Shown here piece after piece: positions 1 to 8,145 of a stretch of 64,000 nt of DNA (positions within the stretch are counted from its first letter, which is position 1; each line of letters begins with the position of its first letter). This DNA comes from Micromonospora acroterricola (lineage in GTDB: Bacteria > Actinomycetota > Actinomycetes > Mycobacteriales > Micromonosporaceae). A program made the position numbers and the translations under genes. The DNA lies in NCBI RefSeq assembly GCF_003172955.1, contig NZ_QGKR01000226.1:1-64000 (forward strand). Direction: 5' to 3'. Under the pieces are notes generated by a model. The model was not told where the DNA came from. It ran no database searches and saw only the letters and a list, made by a program, of their open reading frames with translations.

Positions 1-193
1 AACGCACCCGCCCCTACCGGCCACAGACCAACGGCAAAATCGAACGCTTCCACCGCACCATGGCCGACGGCTGGGCATTCAAACGGATGTACTCCAGCGA
101 GTCAGCCCGCCGAAACGCCCTACCCGCGGGCTCCACGAGTACAACCACCACAGGCCCCACACCGCGATCGGCAAACGCCCACCCATCAGCCGC
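1..193 (+). pseudogene. IS481-type transposase, 3' end remnant
   Basis: Reading from base 2, the DNA encodes the end of an rve/DDE integrase core: YRPQTNGKIERFHRTM, then WAFKRMYSSESAR. At about 126-132 the frame shifts and the tail continues as LHEYNHHRPHTAIGKRPP, the usual C-terminal box of IS481/IS3-like transposases. The catalytic Glu lies in the NGKIERFHRT motif. The 5' part lies outside the window. The frameshift makes it inactive as read here, and its tail runs without a stop into the next reading frame, so the element end has been lost or fused. Confidence 0.8.
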
Positions 194-841
194 TTGACCA
201 ACCTCCCTGGCAGTACATCTAGCACCCGCGACATCGGCGAATACCTCGAACCCAACGCCCGCATCAGCCAAGCCGACCAACGCGTCCACACCAACGCCTC
301 AAACCTGCGGCACGTCCTCGGCCGAACCGGCACCGCAGAGACAAAGAACGCCTACGTCATCAAATCCGCCGGACGGTACCTACTCGACCCCGCCACCGTG
401 GACGTCGACGTATGGACGCTGCGCGACCTGATGCGCAGCGCCACCATCGCCACCGAACCGCGCCGCCGCGAACTCCTCACCGCCGCCTGCGACCTCTACA
501 GCGCACCCCTCGCGAAAGGCAAGGACTACGAGTGGCTGCAGCCCCACCGCGAGACGATCCGCCGCTGGGGAACCGAAGCCCACCTACTGCTCGCCGACGA
601 CCTGCTCGACAGCAACCCGCAGGCAGCATCCGACCTACTCGACAAGGCCATCGGACTCGACCGCTACAACGAAGCCCTCTACGTCAAGGCAATGCACGCC
701 CGACACGCACTCGGCGACGCCGACGGCATCCGAACCCTGCTACGCGCCCTGACTAAAGCCCTCGCCGACCTCGACGCCGAACCGCACGAAGACACCATCG
801 CGCTCGCCACACAGCTGCGCAACAGCCCGGACGAGAGCTGA
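194..841 (+). CDS. BTAD-domain regulator, N-terminally truncated by transposase fusion
   Basis: From about residue 30 the protein matches the bacterial transcriptional activator domain (BTAD) of SARP/AfsR-like regulators. The end of a winged-helix output domain (QRVHTNASNLRHVLG) is followed by VDVDVWTLRDLM and a TPR-like helical array ending DLDAEPHEDT. The usual first half of the DNA-binding domain, or a longer LysM/membrane N-terminus, is missing. The first ~15 residues (TTG start) are actually the tail of the upstream IS481-type transposase read in frame. It is probably non-functional as a DNA-binding protein, although it could still be translated. Full-length relatives are activators of secondary metabolism or of plasmid and mobile functions. 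Confidence 0.65.
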   Translation: MTNLPGSTSSTRDIGEYLEPNARISQADQRVHTNASNLRHVLGRTGTAETKNAYVIKSAGRYLLDPATVDVDVWTLRDLMRSATIATEPRRRELLTAACDLYSAPLAKGKDYEWLQPHRETIRRWGTEAHLLLADDLLDSNPQAASDLLDKAIGLDRYNEALYVKAMHARHALGDADGIRTLLRALTKALADLDAEPHEDTIALATQLRNSPDES

Positions 842-1306
842 CCGTCTCCCGCCAGGCCGCCCCGCGCACGGTTCAACGCCGTCCGCCCGGTCCGTTCGCG
901 GCACGTACTGCCAGCGCATCGGCACGCCCACGTAAACCCTCGAAACCGCTACCGCTGGCGGCCGCCCTCCTGCTACCGGGTCGGACGAGCTCGATCTGGC
1001 CGCCTTAGCGTGGCGGGCAGCCGGAATGATTGTGCTCGTCCTCGTTGGCCTGGGTGTCATACGACGGCCACCGCGATCGACCTCCGCTACACCGGTCGCG
1101 TCGCAGCCGGAGCCCTCCTGCTGCTCAGAAAGTCTCTGGTTGCCGGCGCTGCGCTCGTCCTGGCATTTCCTCATCAGCACCTCGAAGCGGCGACGGAACG
1201 CACGTGACCTTCGATGACAGCAGACAGCGTCGCCGGCATCCGCTCATGTCCATGTGCGGACGTCCGTGTAGTGCATTCTTCTGTCCGGCACCGGCAGTGT
1301 GACGGC
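842..1306. other. gene-free stretch
   Basis: No reading frame here has a recognisable protein motif, and the short open frames on both strands look like high-GC shadows. It separates the BTAD remnant from the convergent DUF4253 gene. I see no convincing hairpin or repeat. Confidence 0.5.
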
Positions 1307-2149
1307 TCAGTCCCACCAGAACGACCACCAGGCCCGGTTCGTGAGGCTCTCGGCGTAACGGATGAGGGTGTCCGTGCTGGACTGCCACACGTTGTCGGGA
1401 CAGAACGCAAAGTGCTCCGCAGCGACGCGCAGCGCGTGGTCTGCATCGGTGGGCGGAGCAGCGACGCTAAGGTATAGCTCGGCTGGTCCGAGGCCGACGA
1501 CTCTGGCACCGAAACGCTCTTCCCAGCTGCGCAGTACTGTGCTGAACTGCGCGGTGTCGTTTTCGTAGTTCAACGGCCCACCCCACCCCAGATCGGCCGG
1601 GGCATCCGCACCGCGGGAACTGGCACTCAGCCCGAGGCGCGGCGCGGTCAACCACGAGTCGGCCATCAGATGTTCCGCGAACTCAGCAGCCCGAGTCGCG
1701 GGATCTCCCTGCAGCGTTCCGGCAGGCGCGAGCCCAGGCCACCGATTGCCAAACGGCGCCGTGACGGCCAGCCGCTCCGGCGCACTGAGCATGTCGTCGT
1801 CCTCATCCACCATCGTGTAGACAGACCACCACCCGGCCAGCAATACGTCAGCGTCATGATCGCCCGGCCTGGATTTGATGAGACCCGGGTCGAGTTCACC
1901 GGTCGTCCAAGGGCTGCCCGGCTCGTACGAACTCCCTCCGAGTAGCAGTGGCCACAGACCCGTCCAGCCATGGCGCGCCTGAAGTGATCCCCACAGACCC
2001 GCGTCGGGACGGGTGTCGCTGACCCACAGGATCGGCTCCTCGAGAACCCCGGCCTCGGTCTCGCGCACGGCTCGCCCTGACGGAAGGTCAAGGCTGAGGG
2101 AGCCGCCGCCCGAGTCGTGTCGAAGGTACGTCAACGGATTGCCTGTCAT
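1307..2149 (-). CDS. DUF4253 domain protein
   Basis: A 280-residue protein whose C-terminal ~110 residues match DUF4253: VLRSWEERFGARVVGLG, then VAAEHFAFCPDNVWQ, ending YAESLTNRAWWSFWWD. The aromatic W-S-F-W-W end is characteristic. I chose the ATG at 2149 (MTGNPLTYLRHD); a frame extension to 2179 lacks support. DUF4253 proteins are cytoplasmic and common in actinomycete toxin-immunity islands; their biochemical role is not established. It is the first of several immunity-like genes on this strand (to 4330), which supports an immunity or accessory role by context only. Confidence 0.8.
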   Translation of the reverse strand: MTGNPLTYLRHDSGGGSLSLDLPSGRAVRETEAGVLEEPILWVSDTRPDAGLWGSLQARHGWTGLWPLLLGGSSYEPGSPWTTGELDPGLIKSRPGDHDADVLLAGWWSVYTMVDEDDDMLSAPERLAVTAPFGNRWPGLAPAGTLQGDPATRAAEFAEHLMADSWLTAPRLGLSASSRGADAPADLGWGGPLNYENDTAQFSTVLRSWEERFGARVVGLGPAELYLSVAAPPTDADHALRVAAEHFAFCPDNVWQSSTDTLIRYAESLTNRAWWSFWWD

Positions 2150-2280
2150 TGGACGCAGGGTACAGACCCGCCATGACAATCAGAGTCACTCGCCTCGTCC
2201 ACTATCCGCTGCGCGCAGGCGAACTAGATCAAGCAGTCAAAGGGTTGGCGCATCCGTCGAGGGGGCACTCCCAAACCGGG

Positions 2281-2493
2281 TCAGTTCCAGGGATCGGCGT
2301 TCAGATCTTCGCTGAGCAGCCGCGCGCTCTCCCGGCACAGGTCTTCGTCGAACAATTGGTTGCCGCCGGAGTCGGTGCCCCATGTGTCGTCGGCGCAGGC
2401 AGCGATGGCGCGCCACGAGTAGCCATCAGCACGCCATTCCCTGACCTGCCGCGCGATGTCCGCGGTCAGGGTCAGTCCCCACGCCTCCAGCAC
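2281..2493 (-). CDS. small acidic hypothetical protein
   Basis: A 70-residue frame with a GTG start. It reads ADIARQVREWRADGYSWRAI, then GNQLFDEDLCRESARLLSED, ending PWN. The WRAIA...G.NQL...LC..A..LL pattern recurs in small actinobacterial proteins of unknown function found beside immunity-like genes; this is a recollection, not a search result. Composition is helical and acidic, with no membrane segment. It sits 120 bp from the next minus-strand gene and may be co-transcribed with the cluster. Confidence 0.55.
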   Translation of the reverse strand: MLEAWGLTLTADIARQVREWRADGYSWRAIAACADDTWGTDSGGNQLFDEDLCRESARLLSEDLNADPWN

Positions 2494-2613
2494 GCGCCGA
2501 ATCTACGCCGAGCGTCCTGATGTCGTCACCTGTGCGTCCGGATCTGCCGCAGACAATGCGCGCTACGCAGTGCCGCCACAATTCGATCGATCCTGCTTTC
2601 GGTCGTGCCGATG

Positions 2614-3207
2614 TCAGCGCGCATTCGACGCCTCGATGATGATGGCCGTTCCTACTGCGGGCCGGCCCTCGTGCATGGTGATCGTCATGCCCGGCCGCAG
2701 GTGCCGCCACAGGGCTGGGGACAGCGGGCCCAGGCGGACCGACCCGGTGGCACCTGGTGGCAACGCTGGCATGGACTCCACCCAGATGCGTGCCACGAGC
2801 AGATCGGGGTCGCCCGCGGCCGTACGTCGGCCGAGGTCCCACAGCGGTCGGAGGACGCCCTTGCCCGGGATCGGCGTTCGCCGGCCACCTTCGGTGGGCG
2901 ACAGGAGTCGCAACTCGGCGCGAACGATCCCATGGATGCTCTCCCACTGACCCCAGTGGCACCACGCGGCGGCGTCGGCGAGCCCCATCAGCTCGGCGCT
3001 GTCGATCAGCAGATCCCACCAAGCGGTTGGTGGTCGCCAGCCCGCGTGGAGGTCCGCAAGGAGGTCAAGGGCGATCTCCCACTCGTCGTCGTCGAGGTAC
3101 TCGCGTACGTCCCTCACGGTCACGCCGGCTTCGTTGACGACATCAGCCGGGACCATGGCCGCAGCCCGAGCGAGTAGATCGGCAACATCCACCCGCGAAG
3201 TATTCAA
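2614..3207 (-). CDS. MafI-like putative immunity protein
   Basis: A 197-residue protein. Residues ~28-60 (VTVRDVREYLDDDEWEIALD followed by LLADL) resemble the MafI-type immunity core, a helical segment with the W/Y-E-x-ALDLL pattern. The C-terminal ~60 residues (SVRLGPLSPALWRHLRPGM, then GRPAVGTAIIIE) look like a short beta-barrel of the EF-Tu domain-like type. The start may be TTG 3207 or a GTG five codons in. Its neighbours are other immunity-like genes, but no toxin is directly adjacent, so it would be an orphan immunity gene. The function is inferred from weak resemblance and context. Confidence 0.5.
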   Translation of the reverse strand: MNTSRVDVADLLARAAAMVPADVVNEAGVTVRDVREYLDDDEWEIALDLLADLHAGWRPPTAWWDLLIDSAELMGLADAAAWCHWGQWESIHGIVRAELRLLSPTEGGRRTPIPGKGVLRPLWDLGRRTAAGDPDLLVARIWVESMPALPPGATGSVRLGPLSPALWRHLRPGMTITMHEGRPAVGTAIIIEASNAR

Positions 3208-3302
3208 CGTCGCCGCAGCATCCGCGCAACGGCTCTCACCGGTGCACGGATTTGCCGCCCAGGGTGTAACAACCGTCGGGCGGCGCGTTGGAGCCGGTCA
3301 GC

Positions 3303-3596
3303 TCATGCGGGGTGGACGTTGATGACGCCGACGTCAAAGGGGCACTTGTCGAAGGCAGCCCGTTCCAGAACCTCCACGACCGGCCAGACCGTGTCGTTCC
3401 CACCTAGGTCGTGGTCCAGCCACAGCTCGTCCAGGCGCCGGTCGCGGTACCGATCGAGGAGTTCAACTCCCGCGGCGCTGGTGCGTGCCACCTCGGCGCT
3501 ACGGCCATCCACGAACGAACGGAGGTCATCGACCAGAGGGATTGTTCGGCGGTCATCCACGCGATGATGATGCCTGGCACCGTCACGATCTGACAT
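3303..3596 (-). pseudogene. cyclic-phosphate-processing receiver-like protein, truncated
   Basis: The frame contains LWLDHDLGGNDTVWPVVEVL and FDVGVINVH, matching the receiver-like domain (cREC) of the family found in nucleotide-signalling conflict systems: an LDHDLG motif, then a VHSANP-type end. Here the protein stops directly after VHPA, about 25-30 residues short of the usual NP-x-GA-x-M helix. The N-terminal methionine region also looks re-framed, with IPLVDDLRSF preceded by low-complexity sequence. I infer a decayed gene. Cytoplasmic. Confidence 0.55.
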
Positions 3597-3697
3597 CCGG
3601 ATTTGCCGCAGACCGAGCGTCGCGGTACCTGACGATGTGCGCTGGAACTCGATGCCGGGTCTGCCTGTGAGTGGCTGTCGCCGCTGAACCGGGATCG

Positions 3698-4330
3698 TCA
3701 GGACGGCAGCTGCGCATAGTGCGCGAGGTATGCGGCGAGGCGTGGCGGTAGCGGTCCAGCATCGGGGTCGTGCAGGTGCCGCCAAATCCGGTTCTCGACC
3801 CAGAACCGGTAGGCGAACTCCTCGAACGAGGACGCGCACCGGTAGATCACTCCGAAGTCCTCATCGTCGTCATCGTAATCGAGGTCCAGGCCATACGCGT
3901 GCACGACGATCGCCGGCTCCCTACGGCGTAGGTACAGGTACCAGGTGACGCAGTCCTGTTGGTCGGACATGAAGCGGACGAGGAACGCGCCGGGCTCGAC
4001 GGGACTGAACGTGGGCAGCGGACGCAGCCTGGTCCAACACCCGGTCACGGACACGGTGTCCAGCTCGGCTGCCCACCCGTTCCAGGAGTAGAACTGAGCG
4101 AAATCGTTCGGCAGCGCCACACCGACGGCGGCCAGGTTCATCTCAAGGCGAGTCAGCAGGTCCACGTTGTCGGCGTTGCGCTGTCCTCGATCGCCCAGCC
4201 ATCGGAAGCCGCCGAGAGCGTCAAGCACGGACGGCACGCTCTCGAGCGGGTACCGCTCGTAGGTGTACCGGCATGGGCGGTACATCCCGAGATCCGTAGC
4301 GCACCATGAAGACGCCAAGTCGACCGCCAT
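3698..4330 (-). CDS. SUKH/SMI1-KNR4-like putative immunity protein
   Basis: A 210-residue protein with the SUKH layout. There is an N-terminal helix region (LTRLEMNLAAVGVALPNDF), the LPxDFxxFYxWNG box, a central beta region with WYLYLRR, an acidic stretch (DLDYDDDDEDFG), and the terminal SFEEFAYRFWVENRIW helix. SUKH proteins bind and neutralise nuclease toxins or act as scaffolds. No signal or membrane segment. The start is ATG 4330, and the gene is convergent to nothing and divergent from the toxin remnant at 4.7 kb. The family call is from motif layout only. Confidence 0.6.
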   Translation of the reverse strand: MAVDLASSWCATDLGMYRPCRYTYERYPLESVPSVLDALGGFRWLGDRGQRNADNVDLLTRLEMNLAAVGVALPNDFAQFYSWNGWAAELDTVSVTGCWTRLRPLPTFSPVEPGAFLVRFMSDQQDCVTWYLYLRRREPAIVVHAYGLDLDYDDDDEDFGVIYRCASSFEEFAYRFWVENRIWRHLHDPDAGPLPPRLAAYLAHYAQLPS

Positions 4331-4561
4331 GAGGCCACCTTAAAGATCAGATCAGGACGTCCGCGGCCTGCCCCGCCCATGATCCCCGACGACCACATCC
4401 TCATCTGCCCCCGAGCGGGGCGTCAGGGGCCGCACCTGCGAGACCGGCGAGTCAGCCGACCGCTCGTGTCGATGTGCGCTCACTCCGGCCGAGGACCGGC
4501 TCCTCACAGACACGAGCACGAGACTGACAACAGACGCCGCACCCGCATAAACGTGCACTCG

Positions 4562-4736
4562 ATGATCCGACCTGCATTCCTGGACGTCGCTGAAACCGCC
4601 GCAGCCCTGTTGCGTGAACCGATGCTGATCGAGCGATGGTCCACGCCCAGCGCGCTGCCCGACTTCTCCACCGGCGGCCTCGCCCGTCATCTAGCCAACC
4701 AGCTCACCCACACCGTGACCTTTCTCGCCGCAGCGC
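4562..4736 (+). pseudogene. mycothiol-dependent maleylpyruvate isomerase-type enzyme, 5' fragment
   Basis: From ATG 4562 the frame encodes MIRPAFLDVAETAAALL followed by WSTPSALPDFSTGGLARHLA, the first helix bundle of the DinB-like N-terminal domain of mycothiol-dependent enzymes (usually ~200+ residues). Homology ends at about LAAAPG, where the toxin reading frame starts in a different phase. Only ~58 codons remain. The break is a clean junction with the toxin tip that follows. Confidence 0.6.
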
Positions 4737-5159
4737 CAGGAGCGTGTTGCCGATATCCACACGTACTACGTGATTGCCGGTGAAACACCTCTCCTTGTCC
4801 ACAACTGCGGCGGCGCTGTTCTGAGCCACAAGACGTTACCGAGTAGGAGCGCGGCCTTCCGCGAGGCCAAACGAGACCTGGGCATACCGATGAGTCAGCA
4901 GCCCTCGGGAACACGGGCAGTACCGATGACCACACGTGAGGGCACCCAGATCATGAACGATAATGGTCGGCCGGTCATGACTCGGGAGTACATCTTCGAG
5001 CGAGGCGGCGGCGACCGGGTCGTGATCCAAGACCATTCCTACGGCCATCAATATGGTGAGGGAGGTGTTGGTGATCAAGGATCCCACCTGAACGTCCGGC
5101 CTTGGACTAACACTCGAACTGGTAAGGTCCCAGGCACTGCTCAACACTACGAGTATTAG
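4737..5159 (+). CDS. orphan polymorphic-toxin C-terminal domain (HNH/EndoVII-type nuclease) with HINT tail
   Basis: The frame opens with HTYYVIAGETPLLVHNCGG, the conserved end of the pretoxin HINT self-cleaving domain, where the Asn of LVHN is the usual splice point. A ~115-residue domain follows: FREAKRDLGIPMSQQP, TREYIF, VIQDHSYGHQYG, SHLNVRPWTN, ending GTAQHYEY. The conserved DH..GH and H.NVRP histidines fit the HNH/Endonuclease VII toxin superfamily (Tox-HNH-EHHH-like). The large secreted N-terminal part is absent, so this is a displaced toxin cassette. A stop upstream at 4716 closes the frame; GTG 4770 is a possible start. It lies 3 bp before Imm50. GC looks lower than in neighbouring genes. 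Confidence 0.8.
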   Translation, partial: QERVADIHTYYVIAGETPLLVHNCGGAVLSHKTLPSRSAAFREAKRDLGIPMSQQPSGTRAVPMTTREGTQIMNDNGRPVMTREYIFERGGGDRVVIQDHSYGHQYGEGGVGDQGSHLNVRPWTNTRTGKVPGTAQHYEY

Positions 5160-5162
5160 TGG

Positions 5163-5597
5163 GTGGAGATGGGCTGGATTGATGCAGCAACGAACCCTCA
5201 AGGAATTAGGGAAATTTTCGGAGAGGACATTCCGCCCTTGGTTGGGGTTAGCCTGCATGAAGTCACAGTAGGTCGTGATGGGCCAACGCTTCGACTTAGG
5301 TTGGATCTGCCAACTTACCCGGCGAGCCCGCCAGTGAAGTGGAAGCGCGGCGGATTTAATGCCGTTCAAGTCGAACTTCTTTTTGGCGGGTTGACCGATC
5401 TGTCTTTGCGCGGAATCTCCACTAACATGTTGGTTGACGTTCACATTGAAACCGATGGAGGGCTTACCCTTCAGGTTAAGTCAGAAACGGTGAACATGGC
5501 TGCAGTGGCGGCTTCGGTTACTATCTCAAGGATAGAAGCGTATCTGGACAGTGAGCGCGAATCAGCATCGGTCGAAGATGTTCGCGACCAGCTCTAG
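5163..5597 (+). CDS. Imm50 family immunity protein
   Basis: A 144-residue protein matching Immunity protein 50. It has the early motif IREIFGEDIPPLVGVSLHEV, the central YPASPPVKWKRGGFNAVQVE and LSLRG, and ends ISRIEAYL. Imm50 proteins neutralise nuclease toxins of polymorphic systems in the producer's cytoplasm. It begins 3 bp after the toxin stop (GTG 5163 or ATG 5169), so the pair is translationally coupled. Base composition is visibly less GC-rich than the surroundings, consistent with transfer as a toxin-immunity cassette. Family assignment is from motif memory, but the pairing with an HNH-type toxin tip strengthens it. Confidence 0.8.
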   Translation: MEMGWIDAATNPQGIREIFGEDIPPLVGVSLHEVTVGRDGPTLRLRLDLPTYPASPPVKWKRGGFNAVQVELLFGGLTDLSLRGISTNMLVDVHIETDGGLTLQVKSETVNMAAVAASVTISRIEAYLDSERESASVEDVRDQL

Positions 5598-5693
5598 CTT
5601 CCCCTGAAGGTCGGGCACCGCCGCCAGGATGCGGGCGGTCCCCTGGCCGACACAATCCCGATGTGGCAGAGATGTCCCGGTATGTGAGCGGAA

Positions 5694-5815
5694 ATGCAAG
5701 TTGGAGATCTCGTCCTCGCCACCGACCCGGAAACAGGCGAAACCGGCGATGAGGAAGCCGATGGACAATATGAACCTGGGCACCGGCGCCGCTCACCGGC
5801 ATGTCTTGGAAGTTA
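5694..5815 (+). pseudogene. pretoxin HINT domain fragment
   Basis: The frame from ATG 5694 reads MQVGDLVLATDPETGETG, the diagnostic early motif of pretoxin-HINT domains (VGDxVLAxDPxTGExG). It then degenerates within ~20 codons, and a stop lies three codons upstream. The segment 5818-5916 in another frame (GNDLHSVAVWVKNGEVE) may be a further scrap. The HINT module normally precedes the toxin tip, so this is a displaced piece of another toxin gene sitting downstream of the first immunity gene. Confidence 0.6.
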
Positions 5816-5925
5816 GGAGTCGGCGCCCGGTTGGCTATGCTGCTGATGGGAATGACCTGCATTCGGTGGCGGTGTGGGTTAAGAATGGTGAAGTGGAAAG
5901 TGTCCACCCGCACTGAGGGCTGCTG

Positions 5926-6222
5926 ATGATAAGTATGCAAGTGCGTTCCGAGGGTGGTGATATCGTGACGCGCGGGTCCCGGGGTGTTCGCTGGTCGCCG
6001 GCCCTTGCGCAGATCGATCAAGGAAAATTCCCGTACCTCGGCGGACTGCTTCCGTACGCGGATACCGTTTTCAACGAGCGGCAGGTGGGAAGGCTTAGGC
6101 TGGAGGTAGCAAGTCAGTCTGTGCGCGACATTTTGGGCGAGGAAACTGCGTCAGAAATTGATGCGCTTTGCCTGCATGTCGAGAATGGATCCAATCTCTA
6201 TCTATGGTTTCACGGAGACTAG
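5926..6222 (+). CDS. small putative immunity protein
   Basis: A 98-residue protein: VRSEGGDIVTRGSRGVRW, FPYLGGLLPYADTVFNERQ, then IDALCLHVENG and the aromatic end LYLWFHGD. The LLPYADTVFN..Q box and small size fit a group of short actinobacterial proteins found next to toxin tips; I cannot name the family. Start ATG 5926 follows GAGGG; ATG 5935 is an alternative. By position it would be the immunity partner of the toxin whose HINT scrap lies just upstream. Lower GC than neighbours. Confidence 0.55.
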   Translation: MISMQVRSEGGDIVTRGSRGVRWSPALAQIDQGKFPYLGGLLPYADTVFNERQVGRLRLEVASQSVRDILGEETASEIDALCLHVENGSNLYLWFHGD

Positions 6223-6606
6223 GCGAAACGTCCCGAAGCGGCTTCTTTGGTGCTGCCCTGCGTGTTAACTGAAGCAGATAGCGTAGATATGGATGAGAGC
6301 ATTATCTTAAAGGGCCGCCAGTAAAGCAGGAAGTTCAGCTAGATGTGGTGACCTGCAGCGGGGTCAACTGTCGGCATGAGACATCCCGCAGGCGCTGCCG
6401 CCGCGCGACGGTGTGGCGGTCTGGGTTGCCGTCACACGTGCCGCCACGCGCTGCGCCCTGGGTGTGCCAGCCCGCGGGAAGCTTTCGCACCGCTCGGTGA
6501 GCGGTGCAAGGGCATCCTGAACTGCTGGCGTGAGTGCGGCGCGTGACGACAGGGGCACGGGCTCTGCGATCACCGCGCGGTCAAGTGAGCATCGGCCGTC
6601 GGCTAC
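6223..6606. other. gene-free, compositionally mixed stretch
   Basis: Bases 6240-6360 are clearly AT-richer than the window average and then give way to typical high-GC DNA near 6360, so the right border of the imported toxin-immunity block is probably here. I see no convincing gene, RNA or repeat. Confidence 0.5.
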
Positions 6607-7254
6607 TCACGCGGTAAACGTGAAGATTCTGCCGTTCGGTGGTGCCTGCTGAGGTTGTCCGTGGAAGCTATGAACGCCGACAGAGAACAGCATGTCAGAG
6701 GGTGCGTGGAACGCCTCCTCGGTGAAGCCGGCGGTGGCGAACCAGCCGCGTATCGCCGGGGTGAGATCGGGATGGCGGCGAGTTCTGGTCCAGATCACGG
6801 TTGCATCGGATGCGCACAGCCGAGGCAAGGCGTCGATCGTTGCTCGCGCGTCTGCGTCGCTGATGTTGCCCAGCACCCCAGCGAGAACGACCAAATCGGC
6901 AGGGACGGCCGTGCGGTACGGGGCGAAGTCGCCCGCATCGGCTTGGGTGGCGGTGATCCCGTCGAGCCTAGCGGCGGAGATAGCCATCCGGGCGGCGGCC
7001 ACGTTGCGAGGGTCATACTCGATCAGCTCTGCGCGTACCCGATCAGCGTCCGACCGCGGCGCAAGGGCGCCGATGAGGTCATGCCCTTGTCCCGCGCACA
7101 CCCTGACGACCCGGAGCGAGGAGTCCGGCCGTTGGTCGAGCCAGTCGTTGATGTGTCGCTGAATGAGCCGAAGCCTCCGCGACAGCGGCGAAGTGTCGTC
7201 GTCGTAGGGCAGGTGCCAGTCGTGCCAGTCCGTAGTGGCGGTCACCGAAGCCAT
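6607..7254 (-). CDS. class I SAM-dependent methyltransferase
   Basis: A 215-residue single-domain Rossmann methyltransferase. Motif I is VRVCAGQGHDLIGAL (residues ~48-62), the acidic loop is AELIEYDPRN, motif II/III is TATQADAGDFAPY, and post-motif is ADLVVLAGVLGNISDAD. The end carries VIWTRTRRHPDLTP and WFATAGF. This matches an actinobacterial family annotated only as class I methyltransferase; the substrate is unknown. Start ATG 7254. Cytoplasmic. It stands alone between the toxin block and a divergent sigma-factor operon. Confidence 0.85.
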   Translation of the reverse strand: MASVTATTDWHDWHLPYDDDTSPLSRRLRLIQRHINDWLDQRPDSSLRVVRVCAGQGHDLIGALAPRSDADRVRAELIEYDPRNVAAARMAISAARLDGITATQADAGDFAPYRTAVPADLVVLAGVLGNISDADARATIDALPRLCASDATVIWTRTRRHPDLTPAIRGWFATAGFTEEAFHAPSDMLFSVGVHSFHGQPQQAPPNGRIFTFTA

Positions 7255-7596
7255 GCTGCCATCCGGAGGGGGAGCTGCTTCGCCGGGAGGTCAACGCACT
7301 GCGGCGAGGGAGACGACGCGGGCCACGTAGGTTGCCGTGACGCAGATTGGCAGGCATCGACGAACTAAATCCCCCTGACCTTCAAGGCGGCGAGCCGGTG
7401 TGGCGTTATCTGCGGTGCCGATCCCACGGGCAATGCTCTGACTAGGTTCTTCGGCTTGCGGACCCTTCAGGCGCGCCGGAAGAGACAGGACGGCCGGGCC
7501 TGCCTCGTTGAGGCGGGCGGCGCTAGGTCGAGTGGTTCCTCCGCTGCGAGGTGTGACGTTTTGGCTGGTGCCGGACATAAGCACGTAGGGGGTGTG

Positions 7597-8145
7597 ATGG
7601 ACGCTGCGAAGGAGCAGTTCACCGAGTTGTACGAGTGCCATCACGGTGATGTGTGGCGGTACGTCGCTCGGCGGGTGGGTGCGTCTGACGTCGGTGATGT
7701 TGTCGCGGACGTCTTCCTCGTCGCGTGGCGTCGTCTGGGCGATGTGCCGGCCGGGTCGGCGTTGCCGTGGCTGTACGGAGTGGCGCGTCTGGTGTTGGCC
7801 AACGAGGCCAGAGGCCGTCGGCGGTGGCAGGAGCTGACGCTGCGGGTGGCGGCGGAGCCTGATCAGCTGGTAGTGGTGGATCACGCGGACGGTGTTGTCA
7901 GTCAGCGTGACGTCGCGGTGGCGTTCGACCGGTTGTCCGCCGTTGACCAGGAGATTCTGCGGCTGGTGGCCTGGGAGCGGCTGGCGTCGGCCGAGGCGGC
8001 GGCCGTACTGGGTCAGCCGCGGGCGACATTCGCGATGCGGCTGATGCGAGCCCGTCGTCGGTTAAGAAGGCAGCTCGGCGTGAGCGGGGACGGGGCGGGG
8101 CGGACGTCGAGCGCGGCGCCGTCGATGTCGAATTGGGGTGGATGA
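7597..8145 (+). CDS. ECF-type RNA polymerase sigma factor
   Basis: A 182-residue sigma-70 family protein. Region 2 is at residues ~5-75 (FTELYECHHGDVWRYVARRV, then VVADVFLVAWRRLGDVP) and region 4 at ~110-165 (FDRLSAVDQEILRLVAWERL, then EAAAVLGQPRATFAMRLMRA). ATG 7597 follows AGGGGG; upstream in-frame codons have no family match. The stop overlaps the next gene, a CU044_5270-type membrane protein, a common pairing in actinomycetes in which the second protein may act as the regulator. Confidence 0.88.
   Translation: MDAAKEQFTELYECHHGDVWRYVARRVGASDVGDVVADVFLVAWRRLGDVPAGSALPWLYGVARLVLANEARGRRRWQELTLRVAAEPDQLVVVDHADGVVSQRDVAVAFDRLSAVDQEILRLVAWERLASAEAAAVLGQPRATFAMRLMRARRRLRRQLGVSGDGAGRTSSAAPSMSNWGG

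Noticed and set aside
6364..6573. 69-codon minus-strand open frame
   Set aside because: No motif, Ala/Arg/Thr-rich composition typical of shadow frames, no supporting neighbour.
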